64,000 bases of DNA, taken from contig JAKSDQ010000076.1 in assembly GCA_022360015.1 (NCBI GenBank), forward strand, positions 124,001-188,000, given 5' to 3'. Source of the stretch: Cytophagales bacterium (GTDB lineage Bacteria > Bacteroidota > Bacteroidia > Cytophagales > Cyclobacteriaceae). Shown here piece by piece: positions 26,833 through 36,478 of the stretch; the first letter of the stretch is position 1; each line of letters starts with the position of its first letter. The position numbers and the translations under genes were made by a program. The notes under the pieces were generated by a model. The model was given only the letters and a program-made list of their open reading frames with translations, did not search any database and was not told where the DNA came from.

Positions 26833-28038
26833 TTATTGTGTTACATATCGAATGAAACCCTGATCGTCCAAAACAATACGGTTTTCGGGAAAATCGGCCG
26901 TCATCAGTTCCCTGAGCTTACTGATTGCTTTTTTGTTTTTATCGATTTGCGGTCCTCCGGGGCTTAGTTGGATAAAAGGAAAAATGCGGGCATGTAAAAA
27001 CTGCCCATCGGCTTTGGTGAAGACTTTCACTATGGGTGCCAGACTATTGGGTCCTTTTAGGTTGAACCGGGCATAGGTGCAGAAATTACCCAGGCTGTAA
27101 GCGATAAACCGGTTATTATAGACTTCGACTGCACGCAGGACGTGAGGTCCGTGGCCAAATATCACGTCAGCGCCGGCATCTACCAGATCATGGGAGAATT
27201 GATAAACATTTCCCCGGTTTTCACCGTAAAAAGTCTCGGTTTTCCGGGTAACATGCTGATATTTTTTCCCCTCCGCCCCTCCATGAAAGGAAACAATTAC
27301 GACATCACTGATGGAATCGAGGTGTGAGACAATTTCAATGGCGGCTTCATGGTCGTGAATGCTCATAGTTCCCGAATTAGGTGCAAAAGCTGCAAATCCG
27401 TATTTCATGCCATCAATAATGAAGGTTTCGTACGGTTTGGCTTGCAAGCCTGCGTGGTAGATCTCCAGGCTATCCAGCACCCTCATGGTATTTTGCCTGC
27501 CGATATCCCCGAAATCGCCGGCATGGTTGTTAGCAGTGCTGAGTACATCAAACCCTGCCTGTTTCAAATGCACGGCAAGATATTCAGGTGATCGGAATAA
27601 ATAACACAGATCCGGGTTTTTACAGTTTTTAGGAGTTCCGCCATCATTTAAAATGACTCCCTCGAGGTTACCAAAGGTGACATCGGCATCTACCAGGAAT
27701 GGCCGGGCCCCAGATAACAAAAACCGGCCGCTGTCGGGAGGCAGATAATCGGGTTTGGGAAAATTGGTCCCTAACATAATATCACCCACACCGATAATGC
27801 TTAATGTATCTTTCATGAGCCTGTGGATCCCAATGGCTATCTCTTCATCCAGGCTGGTTAGGGTATCTCCCCGGGAGGTGATGAATAGGGTATCCTGCGG
27901 CTTTATAAGGTCTGCCTGTGGCCGGGTGTCTGCCGGATGGGTGGTTCCCGTTGATTTTGTCTGCAACCGGCTCACTTTACATCCTGTAATGATAACAGTA
28001 CTGGTCAGGAAGATAAACAGATATTTATTTAGATGCAT
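26833..28038 (-). CDS. CapA/PgsA-like calcineurin-type metallophosphatase lipoprotein
   Basis: A 401-residue protein with a lipobox (STVIITGC, lipid Cys about 20). The CapA fold includes IGVGDIMLGTNFP (about 78-90), FGNLEGVILNDGG, LSTANNHAGDFGDIGRQNTMRVLD (about 165-188), VSFHGGAEG and VIFGHGPHVLRAVEVYNNRFIAYSLGNF (about 288-315). These are the metal-binding Asp, Asn and His motifs of the PGA_cap family. Relatives are needed for poly-gamma-glutamate capsule synthesis, but many Bacteroidota carry solitary CapA genes without the capsule operon, as here. The substrate is unassigned. Confidence 0.88.
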   Translation of the reverse strand: MHLNKYLFIFLTSTVIITGCKVSRLQTKSTGTTHPADTRPQADLIKPQDTLFITSRGDTLTSLDEEIAIGIHRLMKDTLSIIGVGDIMLGTNFPKPDYLPPDSGRFLLSGARPFLVDADVTFGNLEGVILNDGGTPKNCKNPDLCYLFRSPEYLAVHLKQAGFDVLSTANNHAGDFGDIGRQNTMRVLDSLEIYHAGLQAKPYETFIIDGMKYGFAAFAPNSGTMSIHDHEAAIEIVSHLDSISDVVIVSFHGGAEGKKYQHVTRKTETFYGENRGNVYQFSHDLVDAGADVIFGHGPHVLRAVEVYNNRFIAYSLGNFCTYARFNLKGPNSLAPIVKVFTKADGQFLHARIFPFIQLSPGGPQIDKNKKAISKLRELMTADFPENRIVLDDQGFIRYVTQ

Positions 28039-28106
28039 GAATTAGAAATGATACTTCCCATAATCAATTTAATGCCGGATTTTTAAGATAAGTACCTTTA
28101 TTCCAT

Positions 28107-28142
28107 AAAAAAGGCAGACGCGGGTAAGAGCGCTGCCTTTTT
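28107..28142 (-). terminator. Terminator after the M23 peptidase gene
   Basis: AAAAAAGGCAG (28107-28117) pairs with CTGCCTTTTT (28133-28142) across a G/C-containing loop. The hairpin is flanked by A- and T-runs, so it could work on either strand. It lies just past the stop of the minus-strand peptidase gene. Confidence 0.7.
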
Positions 28143-28163
28143 GCCATATTTTTATATAATGCT

Positions 28164-29141
28164 TTATCCTAAAGACTGATTTTCCCTGGCTGCCAGTTCC
28201 AGTAATTTCTCATATTCTTCAGCGGTCACATCCATAAACAAATAGGGAGCCGGGTCTATTTTTTTGCCATCCTTTATTATTTCGTAATGAACATGGGGTG
28301 CTGTGGAGGTTCCCGTACTACCTACGTAGCCGATACATTCCCCTCTTTTCACTACTTGTCCTTTTTTGACATTAAACGCGCTCATATGGGCATATTTGGT
28401 GACAAAACCATACCCGTGGTCAATTTCCACCTCTTTGCCATATCCACTGAAATTATTCCGGACTTTGATAACCTTACCATTGCCTACGGCATAAATGGGC
28501 GTACCTTGTGGAGCGGTAAAATCAATGCCTGTATGCATTTTCCGGATTTTATGGATAGGATGGATCCGCATGCCAAACCCTGAAGCCAACCTGGTCAGTT
28601 CTTTGTTGGAAATCGGTTGAATCGCCGGCATACTTGCCAACAGATCGGCTTTATTTTTTGCCATATCGACAATCTCATCATAAGATTTGGATTGGATGAA
28701 CATCCTTTTCTTCAGCATATCCAGTTTTTGCAGGGCACCGATCAACAATTCTTCCTGATTTAGTCCTTTCTCAAGGAGTTCCTTGTAACGTTGGGTGCCG
28801 CCTATTCCTGCACTTCTAACCGTAGAAGGGATAGGTTCCGCTTCAAAAATTACACGGTAGATGTCGTCATCCCGTTGTTCCAGGGCCGATAATACAGAGG
28901 AAACTGTCTCCATTTCCTTGTTCATCAGATCTATGTGAAGCTTCAATTCAGAGTTTTCCTTCTTTAAAGCGGCCTCTTTGGGTGAATCGAAATAGGCATC
29001 CCGTCCGAACAGGATGATGATGGCGATTATCAGAGATACCGCAAAAAACCCTAATAAATTAAGGGTAATGTCCCATTTTGAGACCTTCACTCTTTCGTAT
29101 TTACACGTTTCCGTGTCATAATAATATTTTATTCTGGCCAT
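28164..29141 (-). CDS. M23-family metallopeptidase, membrane-anchored
   Basis: The 325-residue protein has one transmembrane helix near the N-terminus (about 27-46; NLLGFFAVSLIIAIIILFG). A coiled-coil-forming stretch follows (about 55-90 and 130-165). The LytM/M23 domain (about 190-290) has FGMRIHPIHKIRKMHTGIDFTAP with the first zinc ligands and HVHYEI with the last. It should act on peptidoglycan cross-bridges or serve as an activator of amidases at the cell envelope. It is divergent from alaS. Confidence 0.92.
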   Translation of the reverse strand: MARIKYYYDTETCKYERVKVSKWDITLNLLGFFAVSLIIAIIILFGRDAYFDSPKEAALKKENSELKLHIDLMNKEMETVSSVLSALEQRDDDIYRVIFEAEPIPSTVRSAGIGGTQRYKELLEKGLNQEELLIGALQKLDMLKKRMFIQSKSYDEIVDMAKNKADLLASMPAIQPISNKELTRLASGFGMRIHPIHKIRKMHTGIDFTAPQGTPIYAVGNGKVIKVRNNFSGYGKEVEIDHGYGFVTKYAHMSAFNVKKGQVVKRGECIGYVGSTGTSTAPHVHYEIIKDGKKIDPAPYLFMDVTAEEYEKLLELAARENQSLG

Positions 29142-29310
29142 TAGCTACTAGTATTGTAAAATCTTCTATTTTTGCAGTCGATTTAAGCGGCAAAACTAAT
29201 AAATTTAACCTTGCCTATCACCACATTATCTAAAAATAACACAAATTAAAGAAGATTTTTTAGCTATAAAAACATCAAAAAACACAAAATAGCATCTAAG
29301 TAAGATTTAA

Positions 29311-31944
29311 ATGGATTCTAAATCAATACGAGCCAGTTTCATCAAATTTTTTAAAGACAGAAATCATCAGTACGTTCCGTCAGCGCCCCTTGTGGTAAAA
29401 GACGACCCTACCCTGATGTTTACCAATGCAGGTATGAATCAGTTTAAAGATTTATTTCTGGGTAACAAAGAAGCTGACTACAACCGGGCAGCCAACAGCC
29501 AAAAGTGCCTGCGGGTGTCAGGAAAACATAATGATCTGGAAGAGGTTGGGTTGGATACGTATCATCATACGATGTTTGAAATGCTTGGAAACTGGTCCTT
29601 TGGTGATTATTTCAAAAAAGAGGCCATTGTATGGGCGTGGGAATTGTTGGTGGATGTTTTTAAGTTGCCCAAAGACCGGCTTTATGTGACGGTTTTCGGG
29701 GGAGATGAAGAGGAAGGACTGGAAGTTGACCAGGAGGCTTATGATCATTGGAAAGCAATTACGGGTGAGGATCGCATTATTTATGGCGCTAAAAAAGACA
29801 ATTTCTGGGAAATGGGGGATACCGGTCCCTGCGGACCCTGCTCGGAGATTCATATTGATTTAAGGACAGATCAAGAAATAAGCCAAAAGTCTGGCTATGA
29901 ACTGGTTAACCAGGATCACCCCCAGGTGGTGGAAGTCTGGAACCTGGTATTTATGCAATTCAACCGGTTGGCTTCCGGAGCGTTGGTAAACCTCCCCGCC
30001 AAACATGTAGATACCGGCATGGGCTTTGAAAGGCTGACAATGGCCATTCAGCAGAAGGAATCAACCTACGAAACCGATATTTTTATGCCTTTAATCGATT
30101 TTATTGGCCAAAAGGCAGGGTTGGAATATGGGGAAAAGGAAGAAACCGACGTGGCTATCCGGGTTATTGCCGATCATATCCGCGCCATTTCATTTGCGAT
30201 AGCCGACGGCCAACTGCCATCCAATAACAAGGCAGGCTATGTCATCCGCCGTATTTTAAGACGGGCTGTCAGATACGGATATACGTTTTTAGGGTTTAAT
30301 GAACCTTTTTTATATCAGTTATTGCCTATCCTGGCAGAACAATTCGGCGATTTTTATCCTGAAATCGGTTCTCAACAAGCCTTTATAAGCAAGGTAATTC
30401 AGGAAGAGGAGCTATCTTTTTTAAGAACATTGGAAAATGGCTTAAAAAAGCTGGAGCAAATAAAACAAGCGCTGCGCGGAAAAGATAAAACAATTGACGG
30501 GAAAACTGTTTTTGAGTTGTATGATACGTATGGATTTCCAGTCGATCTTACCTCTTTGATTGCCAGGGAAAATGGATTAAAAATCGATGAATCAGGGTTT
30601 AAACAAGAAATGCAGCAGCAGAAAGACCGTTCCAAGAAGGCCGCTGCCCAGGAAACGGGGGATTGGACGGTGCTTTCAGACGACGAAACCGTAATATTTG
30701 TGGGGTATGAGCAATTGGAATCGGAGGCACAAATTATTAAATACAGGGAACTGAAGGAAAAGCATAAAACCTTATATCAGATTGTATTAAGCAATACCCC
30801 TTTTTATGCCGAGAGTGGGGGGCAGGTAGGCGATACAGGCTTCATAGAAGCCGGTGGTCAAAAGGTCAAAATCATAGATACCAAAAAGGAAAATGAATTG
30901 ATTGTTCACTTCACGAAGGAATTGCCTCGTGATGTCAATGCGATGTTCCATTGCGTGGTAGACAAGAAAAAGCGGTTGCTCACTATGGACAATCACAGTG
31001 CCACACATCTGCTGCATGCGGCTTTAAGGGAGGTGTTGGGAGATCACGTACAACAAAAAGGCTCCTATGTTTCTGACCAGATTCTGCGGTTTGATTTCAG
31101 CCACTTTGCAAAAATGACAGCCGGTGAAATACTCCGGGTAGAAAAACGGGTTAACGAGAAAATCCGTGAGAATATACCGCTGGGCGAACGTAGAAATGTA
31201 CCTGTTGAAGAGGCAAAAGCCATGGGGGCTATCGCCTTATTTGGGGAAAAATATGGCGATTTTGTACGTGTCATTACCTTTGATAAAAACTACTCCGTAG
31301 AGCTCTGCGGAGGAACCCATGTAGCTGCCACCGGACAAATTGGCCTCTTTAAAATTATCTCAGAAAGCTCCATTGCGGCAGGTGTCAGAAGAATTGAAGC
31401 ACTTACTGCCGAGGCCGCCGAAGATTTTGTGATTCATAACCTGCAGATGGTCTCGGCCCTGACCGAGGTATTAAAAAATCCTAAAGATTTGCAACAGGCC
31501 GTTGCGTCATTAATCACAGAAAGACAAAAGTTACAAAAAGACCTTGAAAAGCTACATGCCCAGCAAGCCAACACCCTGAAAGATGACCTGATCGCCAAGG
31601 TAGCAGCCAGGAAAGGGGCGAATGTATTGATAGAAAAGGTGAGCCTTCCTTCTGCCGATACACTGAAAAATATGGCTTTCGGGCTAAAAGCCAAGGTAGA
31701 TAACCTGTTCCTGGTATTGGCTGCAGACATTCAAAATAAGCCGCAAATTGCGGTAATGATTGCCGATAACCTGGTGGCCGATAAGGATTTAAATGCTGGC
31801 AACCTGGTCAAGGAATTAGCCCGGGAAATTAAAGGAGGAGGGGGAGGACAACCCTTTTTTGCCACCGCCGGAGGCAAAGATGTTTCGGGGCTCGACAAGG
31901 TGGTAGAGGTCGCCAGAAAAAAAACAAATGAGTTATTTGCTTAA
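29311..31944 (+). CDS. alaS: Alanyl-tRNA synthetase
   Basis: The 877-residue protein is a complete class II AlaRS. The aminoacylation domain (about 1-460) begins SIRASFIKFFKDRNH and contains the motif 2 region (KCLRVSGKHNDLEEVG) and WEMGDTGPCGPCSEIHID. The editing domain (about 560-740) has the zinc motif HSATHLLHAAL and CGGTHVAATGQIG. The C-terminal Ala domain contains a coiled coil and the glycine-rich end KGGGGGQPFFATAGG. It charges tRNA-Ala and hydrolyses mischarged Ser- or Gly-tRNA. It is divergent from the M23 peptidase; a TATTTTTG box at 29167-29174 could belong to its promoter, with a leader of about 130 bases. Confidence 0.98.
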   Translation: MDSKSIRASFIKFFKDRNHQYVPSAPLVVKDDPTLMFTNAGMNQFKDLFLGNKEADYNRAANSQKCLRVSGKHNDLEEVGLDTYHHTMFEMLGNWSFGDYFKKEAIVWAWELLVDVFKLPKDRLYVTVFGGDEEEGLEVDQEAYDHWKAITGEDRIIYGAKKDNFWEMGDTGPCGPCSEIHIDLRTDQEISQKSGYELVNQDHPQVVEVWNLVFMQFNRLASGALVNLPAKHVDTGMGFERLTMAIQQKESTYETDIFMPLIDFIGQKAGLEYGEKEETDVAIRVIADHIRAISFAIADGQLPSNNKAGYVIRRILRRAVRYGYTFLGFNEPFLYQLLPILAEQFGDFYPEIGSQQAFISKVIQEEELSFLRTLENGLKKLEQIKQALRGKDKTIDGKTVFELYDTYGFPVDLTSLIARENGLKIDESGFKQEMQQQKDRSKKAAAQETGDWTVLSDDETVIFVGYEQLESEAQIIKYRELKEKHKTLYQIVLSNTPFYAESGGQVGDTGFIEAGGQKVKIIDTKKENELIVHFTKELPRDVNAMFHCVVDKKKRLLTMDNHSATHLLHAALREVLGDHVQQKGSYVSDQILRFDFSHFAKMTAGEILRVEKRVNEKIRENIPLGERRNVPVEEAKAMGAIALFGEKYGDFVRVITFDKNYSVELCGGTHVAATGQIGLFKIISESSIAAGVRRIEALTAEAAEDFVIHNLQMVSALTEVLKNPKDLQQAVASLITERQKLQKDLEKLHAQQANTLKDDLIAKVAARKGANVLIEKVSLPSADTLKNMAFGLKAKVDNLFLVLAADIQNKPQIAVMIADNLVADKDLNAGNLVKELAREIKGGGGGQPFFATAGGKDVSGLDKVVEVARKKTNELFA

Positions 31945-31970
31945 TTTTTAAAAAATAGAACATATATTTG
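31936..31970 (+). promoter_or_regulatory. Candidate gatB promoter (TTTG ... TATATTTG)
   Basis: TATATTTG (31963-31970) fits the Bacteroidota -7 consensus TAnnTTTG, and TTTG (31936-31939) could be the -33 box. The 23-base spacing is longer than the usual 19-21, so the call is tentative. It would give a leader of roughly 25 bases. Confidence 0.3.
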
Positions 31971-32000
31971 TGAATTATATAGCAAAAGTAGCTCGTTGTT

Positions 32001-33461
32001 GTGAATTTGAAAAAGAGTATCAGGGATAAGTATGAGACGGTGATCGGACTTGAGGTTCACGCCCAACTCCGTACCGAAAGTAAAATATTTGCCGCTGATG
32101 CTACTACTTATGGTGATGTCCCCAATACAAATATCAGTGTTATTACCTTGGCCCACCCCGGTACATTGCCTAAATTCAACCGGAAGGCTTTGGGTTATGC
32201 CATCAAGATGGGTTTAGCCTGTAACTGTGAAATTACCCGTGAAAATATTTTTGACAGGAAAAACTATTTTTACCCCGATCTCCCTAAAGGTTATCAGTTA
32301 ACACAGGATAAAACACCTATTTGCCAGGGTGGATATGTAAAGATAAAAAATGGTGAGGGAGTTGAAAAAAAACTCACTTTGCACAAAATCCATCTGGAAG
32401 AAGATGCCGGTAAATCCATACATCTTTCCGGAGAAGAGGACACCCTGATCGATTTTAACAGGGCCGGTGTGCCATTGATTGAAATAGTTACCGAGCCGGT
32501 CCTTAGATCGGCAGAGGAGGCGGGGCTGTTGCTTTCGGAAATAAGAAAACTGGTGCGATACCTGGAAATATGTGACGGTAACATGGAGCAAGGATCACTG
32601 CGCTGCGACGCTAATGTTTCTATCATGTTGAAAGGTGCCAGTGCTTATGGTGAAAAGGTGGAGGTCAAAAACATGAATTCGATCAGAAATGTTCAACGGG
32701 CTATAGAGTACGAGATTAAAAGGCAAATAAATCTTATAGAAGCCCGGGAGGAGGTTGTCTCTGAAACCAGAACTTTCAATGCCGACACTTACACGACAGC
32801 CAGTATGCGTACCAAGGAAACATTAAATGACTATCGCTATTTCCCTGATCCCGATCTTAGTCCGGTTGTAGTGAGTGAGTCTTGGCTGGAAAAATTGAAA
32901 CGCGAAATGCCGGTACTGCCCGACCAATTAATGGAAAAATTCACTTCCCACTACAAACTGCCTGAGTATGATGCACTTTTTCTTACCGAAACCAGGGAAA
33001 TAGCGGCCTACTTTGAAGAAATATGCCTTAAAGACGGACACCCAAAGTCGGTTTCCAACTGGATGATGGGCCCTGTCAAGTCTGTATTAAATGATAATAA
33101 CTGGCAAATCACTGATTTCCCTATTGATGCTAACACCATGGCTGCGCTCATACAGATGGTATTGGATGATGTGCTTAGCTTTACGGTGGCTTCGCGGCAG
33201 GTTTTTCCGGAATTGCTTAAAAACCCTGACCAAGATCCGTTGTCCATTGCTAAAGAACACCACCTTATACAACAAAATGATACTGATTCCATTCAGCCTA
33301 TTATCGATGAGGTAATCGCGCGGTTCCCCGATAAAGTCAAAGCCTACCGGCACGGAAAGAAAGGACTGATTGGGATGTTTATGGGTGAGGTGATGAAAAA
33401 AAGCAAAGTAAAGGTAGATCCAAAGCTGGCCAATGAACTCTTACGCAAGACTTTGGGTTAA
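32001..33461 (+). CDS. gatB: Aspartyl/glutamyl-tRNA amidotransferase subunit B
   Basis: The 486-residue protein has the GatB signature YETVIGLEVHAQLRTESKIF at the N-terminus, FDRKNYFYPDLPKGYQLTQ (about 82-100), IDFNRAGVPLIEIVTEP, MEQGSLRCDANVS and a C-terminal GatB/YqeY tail domain (about 340-486). It transamidates misacylated Glu-tRNA-Gln and/or Asp-tRNA-Asn with ammonia delivered by GatA. The gene starts with GTG (32001), 56 bases after alaS. gatA and gatC are not in the window. Confidence 0.97.
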   Translation: MNLKKSIRDKYETVIGLEVHAQLRTESKIFAADATTYGDVPNTNISVITLAHPGTLPKFNRKALGYAIKMGLACNCEITRENIFDRKNYFYPDLPKGYQLTQDKTPICQGGYVKIKNGEGVEKKLTLHKIHLEEDAGKSIHLSGEEDTLIDFNRAGVPLIEIVTEPVLRSAEEAGLLLSEIRKLVRYLEICDGNMEQGSLRCDANVSIMLKGASAYGEKVEVKNMNSIRNVQRAIEYEIKRQINLIEAREEVVSETRTFNADTYTTASMRTKETLNDYRYFPDPDLSPVVVSESWLEKLKREMPVLPDQLMEKFTSHYKLPEYDALFLTETREIAAYFEEICLKDGHPKSVSNWMMGPVKSVLNDNNWQITDFPIDANTMAALIQMVLDDVLSFTVASRQVFPELLKNPDQDPLSIAKEHHLIQQNDTDSIQPIIDEVIARFPDKVKAYRHGKKGLIGMFMGEVMKKSKVKVDPKLANELLRKTLG

Positions 33462-33580
33462 ATTAATGCTGTAAATTACCAACTAACCATTACCTTTGTC
33501 GTTACATATATTTAAGTTTGAAATAGCTTTGAATTTGCTGTTTCAGTGCTATCGACCATTGAAAAAAGATTTTTAGAGAT

Positions 33581-34708
33581 ATGAAAGTTATTGTAAGAAT
33601 TCTTGTACTGTCGCTCATTATTTCCGCATGCAATAGTCAACCAAGCGATTCAAACCCCACATCTGATGTTACAATTTCAGGCAAAGTCAACAACAGGGCT
33701 GACGGGGAGGTTATTATCGAAGTCATTAAGGACCAAAAGTTTGTTAAACTAAAAACTGTTCCGTTAAATGAAGACAACTCCTTTTCAATCAAGCTTCCCA
33801 TCGATGAACCTGACTTGTACCGTATTAACTTTTTCAATAAACAATGGGCCTTTCTCGTACTGAATCAGCACCAACCCGAAGTGTTCATCACGGCTGATGG
33901 CACCAAGCCTGATGGACTTTTTGATATCAAGGGATCGAAAGATACGGAATACCTGATGGAAGTTCAGAAAATGAGGGCAGAAATACATCTGTTTGCAGAG
34001 CGAATTAACATGGCTTTCACGAAAGCGAATCAAGCGGGTGACCAGAAACACATAGAGGAGTTACAAATGCAATACATGGACAAACAAAAAGAAATAAATA
34101 ATCTTGTCAAAGAGAAAGTCCGCTCCATGGGTAATTCCTTGACGGCCGTTTTAGTAGCATTGGAACTCGACCCCAATGAAGATTTTGCTTTTATGGATGA
34201 AATTGCCCAAAAATTTCATAAATCCTTACCAAATTCCTATTTTACAAAGCAATTGGTAGATAAAGTCAATACCCTGCGAAAATTGGCCATAGGTGCGGTA
34301 GCACCGGAGATTACCATGGAGGATCCTGATGGTAATATGATTTCGTTATCTTCATTAAGAGGCAATTATGTGATGATAGATTTTTGGGCAGCCTGGTGCA
34401 GACCATGCAGGGCCGAAAACCCAAATGTGGTGGCTTTGTATAAAAAATATAATTCTAAAGGATTTGAGGTTTTTGGCGTTTCATTGGACAGAAAAAAAGA
34501 AGACTGGTTGAAAGCCATTGAAAAGGATGGGCTTTCATGGACACATGTTTCGGACCTGCAGTATTTTAATTCTGCTGCTGCCCAATTATATAACATCCAG
34601 GCCATTCCGGCTACCTATCTTTTGGATAAGGAGGGAAAAATTATTGCGAAAAACTTAAGAGGAATTGCCCTGAGAAAAAAACTGGAAGAATTATTTGACG
34701 GGGCATGA
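33581..34708 (+). CDS. TlpA-like thiol-disulfide lipoprotein with N-terminal DUF4369-type domain
   Basis: The 375-residue protein has a lipobox (LVLSLIISAC, lipid Cys about 17). A DUF4369-like beta domain follows (about 28-130; ISGKVNNRADGEVIIEVI), then a helical linker, and a C-terminal thioredoxin fold (about 235-370) with the redox motif WAAWCRPCRAENPNV. The cis-Pro segment IQAIPATYLLDKEG is present. It is an outer-envelope-anchored thiol-disulfide oxidoreductase, probably a reductase for periplasmic proteins; its partner is unknown. It is followed convergently by the HAD gene. Confidence 0.92.
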   Translation: MKVIVRILVLSLIISACNSQPSDSNPTSDVTISGKVNNRADGEVIIEVIKDQKFVKLKTVPLNEDNSFSIKLPIDEPDLYRINFFNKQWAFLVLNQHQPEVFITADGTKPDGLFDIKGSKDTEYLMEVQKMRAEIHLFAERINMAFTKANQAGDQKHIEELQMQYMDKQKEINNLVKEKVRSMGNSLTAVLVALELDPNEDFAFMDEIAQKFHKSLPNSYFTKQLVDKVNTLRKLAIGAVAPEITMEDPDGNMISLSSLRGNYVMIDFWAAWCRPCRAENPNVVALYKKYNSKGFEVFGVSLDRKKEDWLKAIEKDGLSWTHVSDLQYFNSAAAQLYNIQAIPATYLLDKEGKIIAKNLRGIALRKKLEELFDGA

Positions 34709-34720
34709 GTCGATCAGGCG

Positions 34721-35332
34721 TCAGGCAAATATTGAATAAGTATTTTTCAATTTTTCATGTAGTTTTCCGGGATTGGTAAAATGAATGGTATGCAGGCCTA
34801 ATTCGCAGGCCGCTTTAACGTTTCGTGCATTATCATCAATAAATAAAGTTGAGTTGGGTGATAAACGATGCCTGTCCAGCAACAGGTTATAAAACTTATG
34901 GGAAGGTTTTTTCATTTTTTCCTCACCTGATACAACGATATCCCTGAACAATTGAAGAAAATCGAACTTTTTCAAGGCTATGGGAAATGTCTCATCCGAC
35001 CAGTTGGTTAAGGCATAAAGCGGATAGCGATTACCGTGGTATAGCGACGTCAGCATATCTACCGTTTCCTGGATCGGCCCGCCCAGCATTTCCTCCCACC
35101 GGCCATAAAAGGCTTCGATTTCAGCTTTATAATGAGGGTATTTTTCCACAAGTACCTGAGTGCCTTCTGCCAGGGACCTGCCTGCATCCTGACACTCATT
35201 CCACTCCTGTGTACAAATGTTGTCGAAGAAATACGTGCGCTGATCTGCATCCGGGATGATTTTTTTATACAGGTACTCAGGATTCCAGTCTATCAGCACC
35301 CCACCAAGGTCAAATATGATATTTTTAATCAT
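34721..35332 (-). CDS. HAD-superfamily hydrolase (subfamily IA)
   Basis: A 203-residue protein with HAD motif I NIIFDLGGVLIDWNPEYL (nucleophile is the Asp, about residue 8), motif II LYALTNWSDETFP (about 114), motif III Lys in KKPSHKFY, and motif IV LFIDDNARNVKAACELG (about 166-182). It resembles YihX/haloacid-dehalogenase-like phosphatases acting on small phosphosugars; the substrate is undetermined. It is the last of a same-strand run of four genes starting at 37126. Confidence 0.9.
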   Translation of the reverse strand: MIKNIIFDLGGVLIDWNPEYLYKKIIPDADQRTYFFDNICTQEWNECQDAGRSLAEGTQVLVEKYPHYKAEIEAFYGRWEEMLGGPIQETVDMLTSLYHGNRYPLYALTNWSDETFPIALKKFDFLQLFRDIVVSGEEKMKKPSHKFYNLLLDRHRLSPNSTLFIDDNARNVKAACELGLHTIHFTNPGKLHEKLKNTYSIFA

Positions 35333-35344
35333 AGATCGGTATAC

Positions 35345-35899
35345 CTATTTATGAAAAAGCAATTTGAGTTCTTGCCAAAGCTCGATCTTCAATTCCTTAT
35401 TCCGGGATATGGAACCCAAGGTACCGCACCATAGGATCCGCCTCCCTTCACACAGCATATTCTGATAGCGCATTAAGCCAGGCTCCTGTAAAGCATCCGG
35501 TATTTTTTCCATAAAACAAAACCTTAGCCCATGTGGCACCTTCCTCACATCTTTCATCTGCGCCTCGTTCATGCCAGCTATATTGACCAGGGCGATATCA
35601 TTCAGATCGACATCAACGGCCATCAATACCTTCTCCAAAAATGCTTCATCTGCCGGATTTAATAATTTTTGATCCGGCTCATCAATCAACACCAGGATTT
35701 CTTTCAGATTCTGTCCGGCCACATGTATTTGTGCCGGTTCAATTGTATCTGTTGAACCGGTCTCATCGTCCTCCGCAATGGTCAAAGGATTTTGGGGGTT
35801 CAAAAGTTCATTCGTACCAGACTGATTGTCAGGCTCGGATTTGATACAATAAATATCTTCATTAATCAGGCCGGCGAGGAAAGAATAGTCTTTGGACAT
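35345..35899 (-). CDS. Hypothetical protein with a HolD-like central segment
   Basis: A 184-residue protein lying 12 bases from the HAD gene and 12 bases from the thioesterase gene, so clearly within an operon. Residues 1-60 are acidic and low in order. The part from about 65 to 180 has the pattern LKEILVLIDEPDQKLLNPADEAFLEKVLMAVDVDLNDIALVNIAG. Alternation of a central strand, a helix and a second strand around D...L...LL..L is reminiscent of the DNA polymerase III psi subunit (HolD) and uracil-glycosylase-like folds. That comparison rests on pattern only. No catalytic motif is seen. Confidence 0.75.
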   Translation of the reverse strand: MSKDYSFLAGLINEDIYCIKSEPDNQSGTNELLNPQNPLTIAEDDETGSTDTIEPAQIHVAGQNLKEILVLIDEPDQKLLNPADEAFLEKVLMAVDVDLNDIALVNIAGMNEAQMKDVRKVPHGLRFCFMEKIPDALQEPGLMRYQNMLCEGRRILWCGTLGSISRNKELKIELWQELKLLFHK

Positions 35900-35910
35900 G
35901 GCTAAACTTG

Positions 35911-36435
35911 TTATGATTCTGTTTTAAAAATGGACTTGAGCTCCAATGCCTCTTCCGGTGCCATTCTTTTAGCTAGTACCAGCCTCATTTGCCTCCTTCT
36001 GAGGGCCCCCTCATAAAGCAATTGTTCCTCATTTGTTTCAGGTATCAGTTCGGGAACATCAATAGGACGGCCGCTTTGATCCACCGCGACAAAGGTAAAG
36101 AAGGCTTCGTTGCTTTCAAATCCCTTACCGGAAGGTACGTCTTCGGCAGATACCTTAATGTGTACCTCCATCGAGGAATTGAAAGCCCTGGTGACCTTGG
36201 CCCGGAGTGTCACCACATTGCCCAGACTGATCGGTTGGCGGAAGGAAACATTATCTACTGAAGCTGTGACAACTATACGGTTGGAATGCTTTTGGGCAGC
36301 AATTGCCGAAACAACATCCATCCAATGCATTAAACGTCCGCCCATCAGGTTATCCAGCGTATTGGTATCATTAGGTAACACCAGTTCAGTTTTGATAACC
36401 AACGACTCTTTTGCAAACTTTTTCTTTTTTGGCAT
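35911..36435 (-). CDS. Acyl-CoA thioesterase (hotdog fold)
   Basis: The 174-residue protein has TLDNLMGGRLMHWMDVVSAIAAQKHSN (about 25-51), with the Asn and Asp of the YciA/BFIT-type hotdog thioesterases, followed by VVTASVDNVSFRQPISLGNVVTLRAKV and a C-terminal FTFVAVDQSGRP. It should hydrolyse medium- or long-chain acyl-CoA in the cytosol. It belongs to the minus-strand cluster pcm / thioesterase / hypothetical / HAD. Confidence 0.9.
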   Translation of the reverse strand: MPKKKKFAKESLVIKTELVLPNDTNTLDNLMGGRLMHWMDVVSAIAAQKHSNRIVVTASVDNVSFRQPISLGNVVTLRAKVTRAFNSSMEVHIKVSAEDVPSGKGFESNEAFFTFVAVDQSGRPIDVPELIPETNEEQLLYEGALRRRQMRLVLAKRMAPEEALELKSIFKTES

Positions 36436-36478
36436 TTATTTGTGTTAATAATTCATTTTCAATTAAATGGCAGCACTG

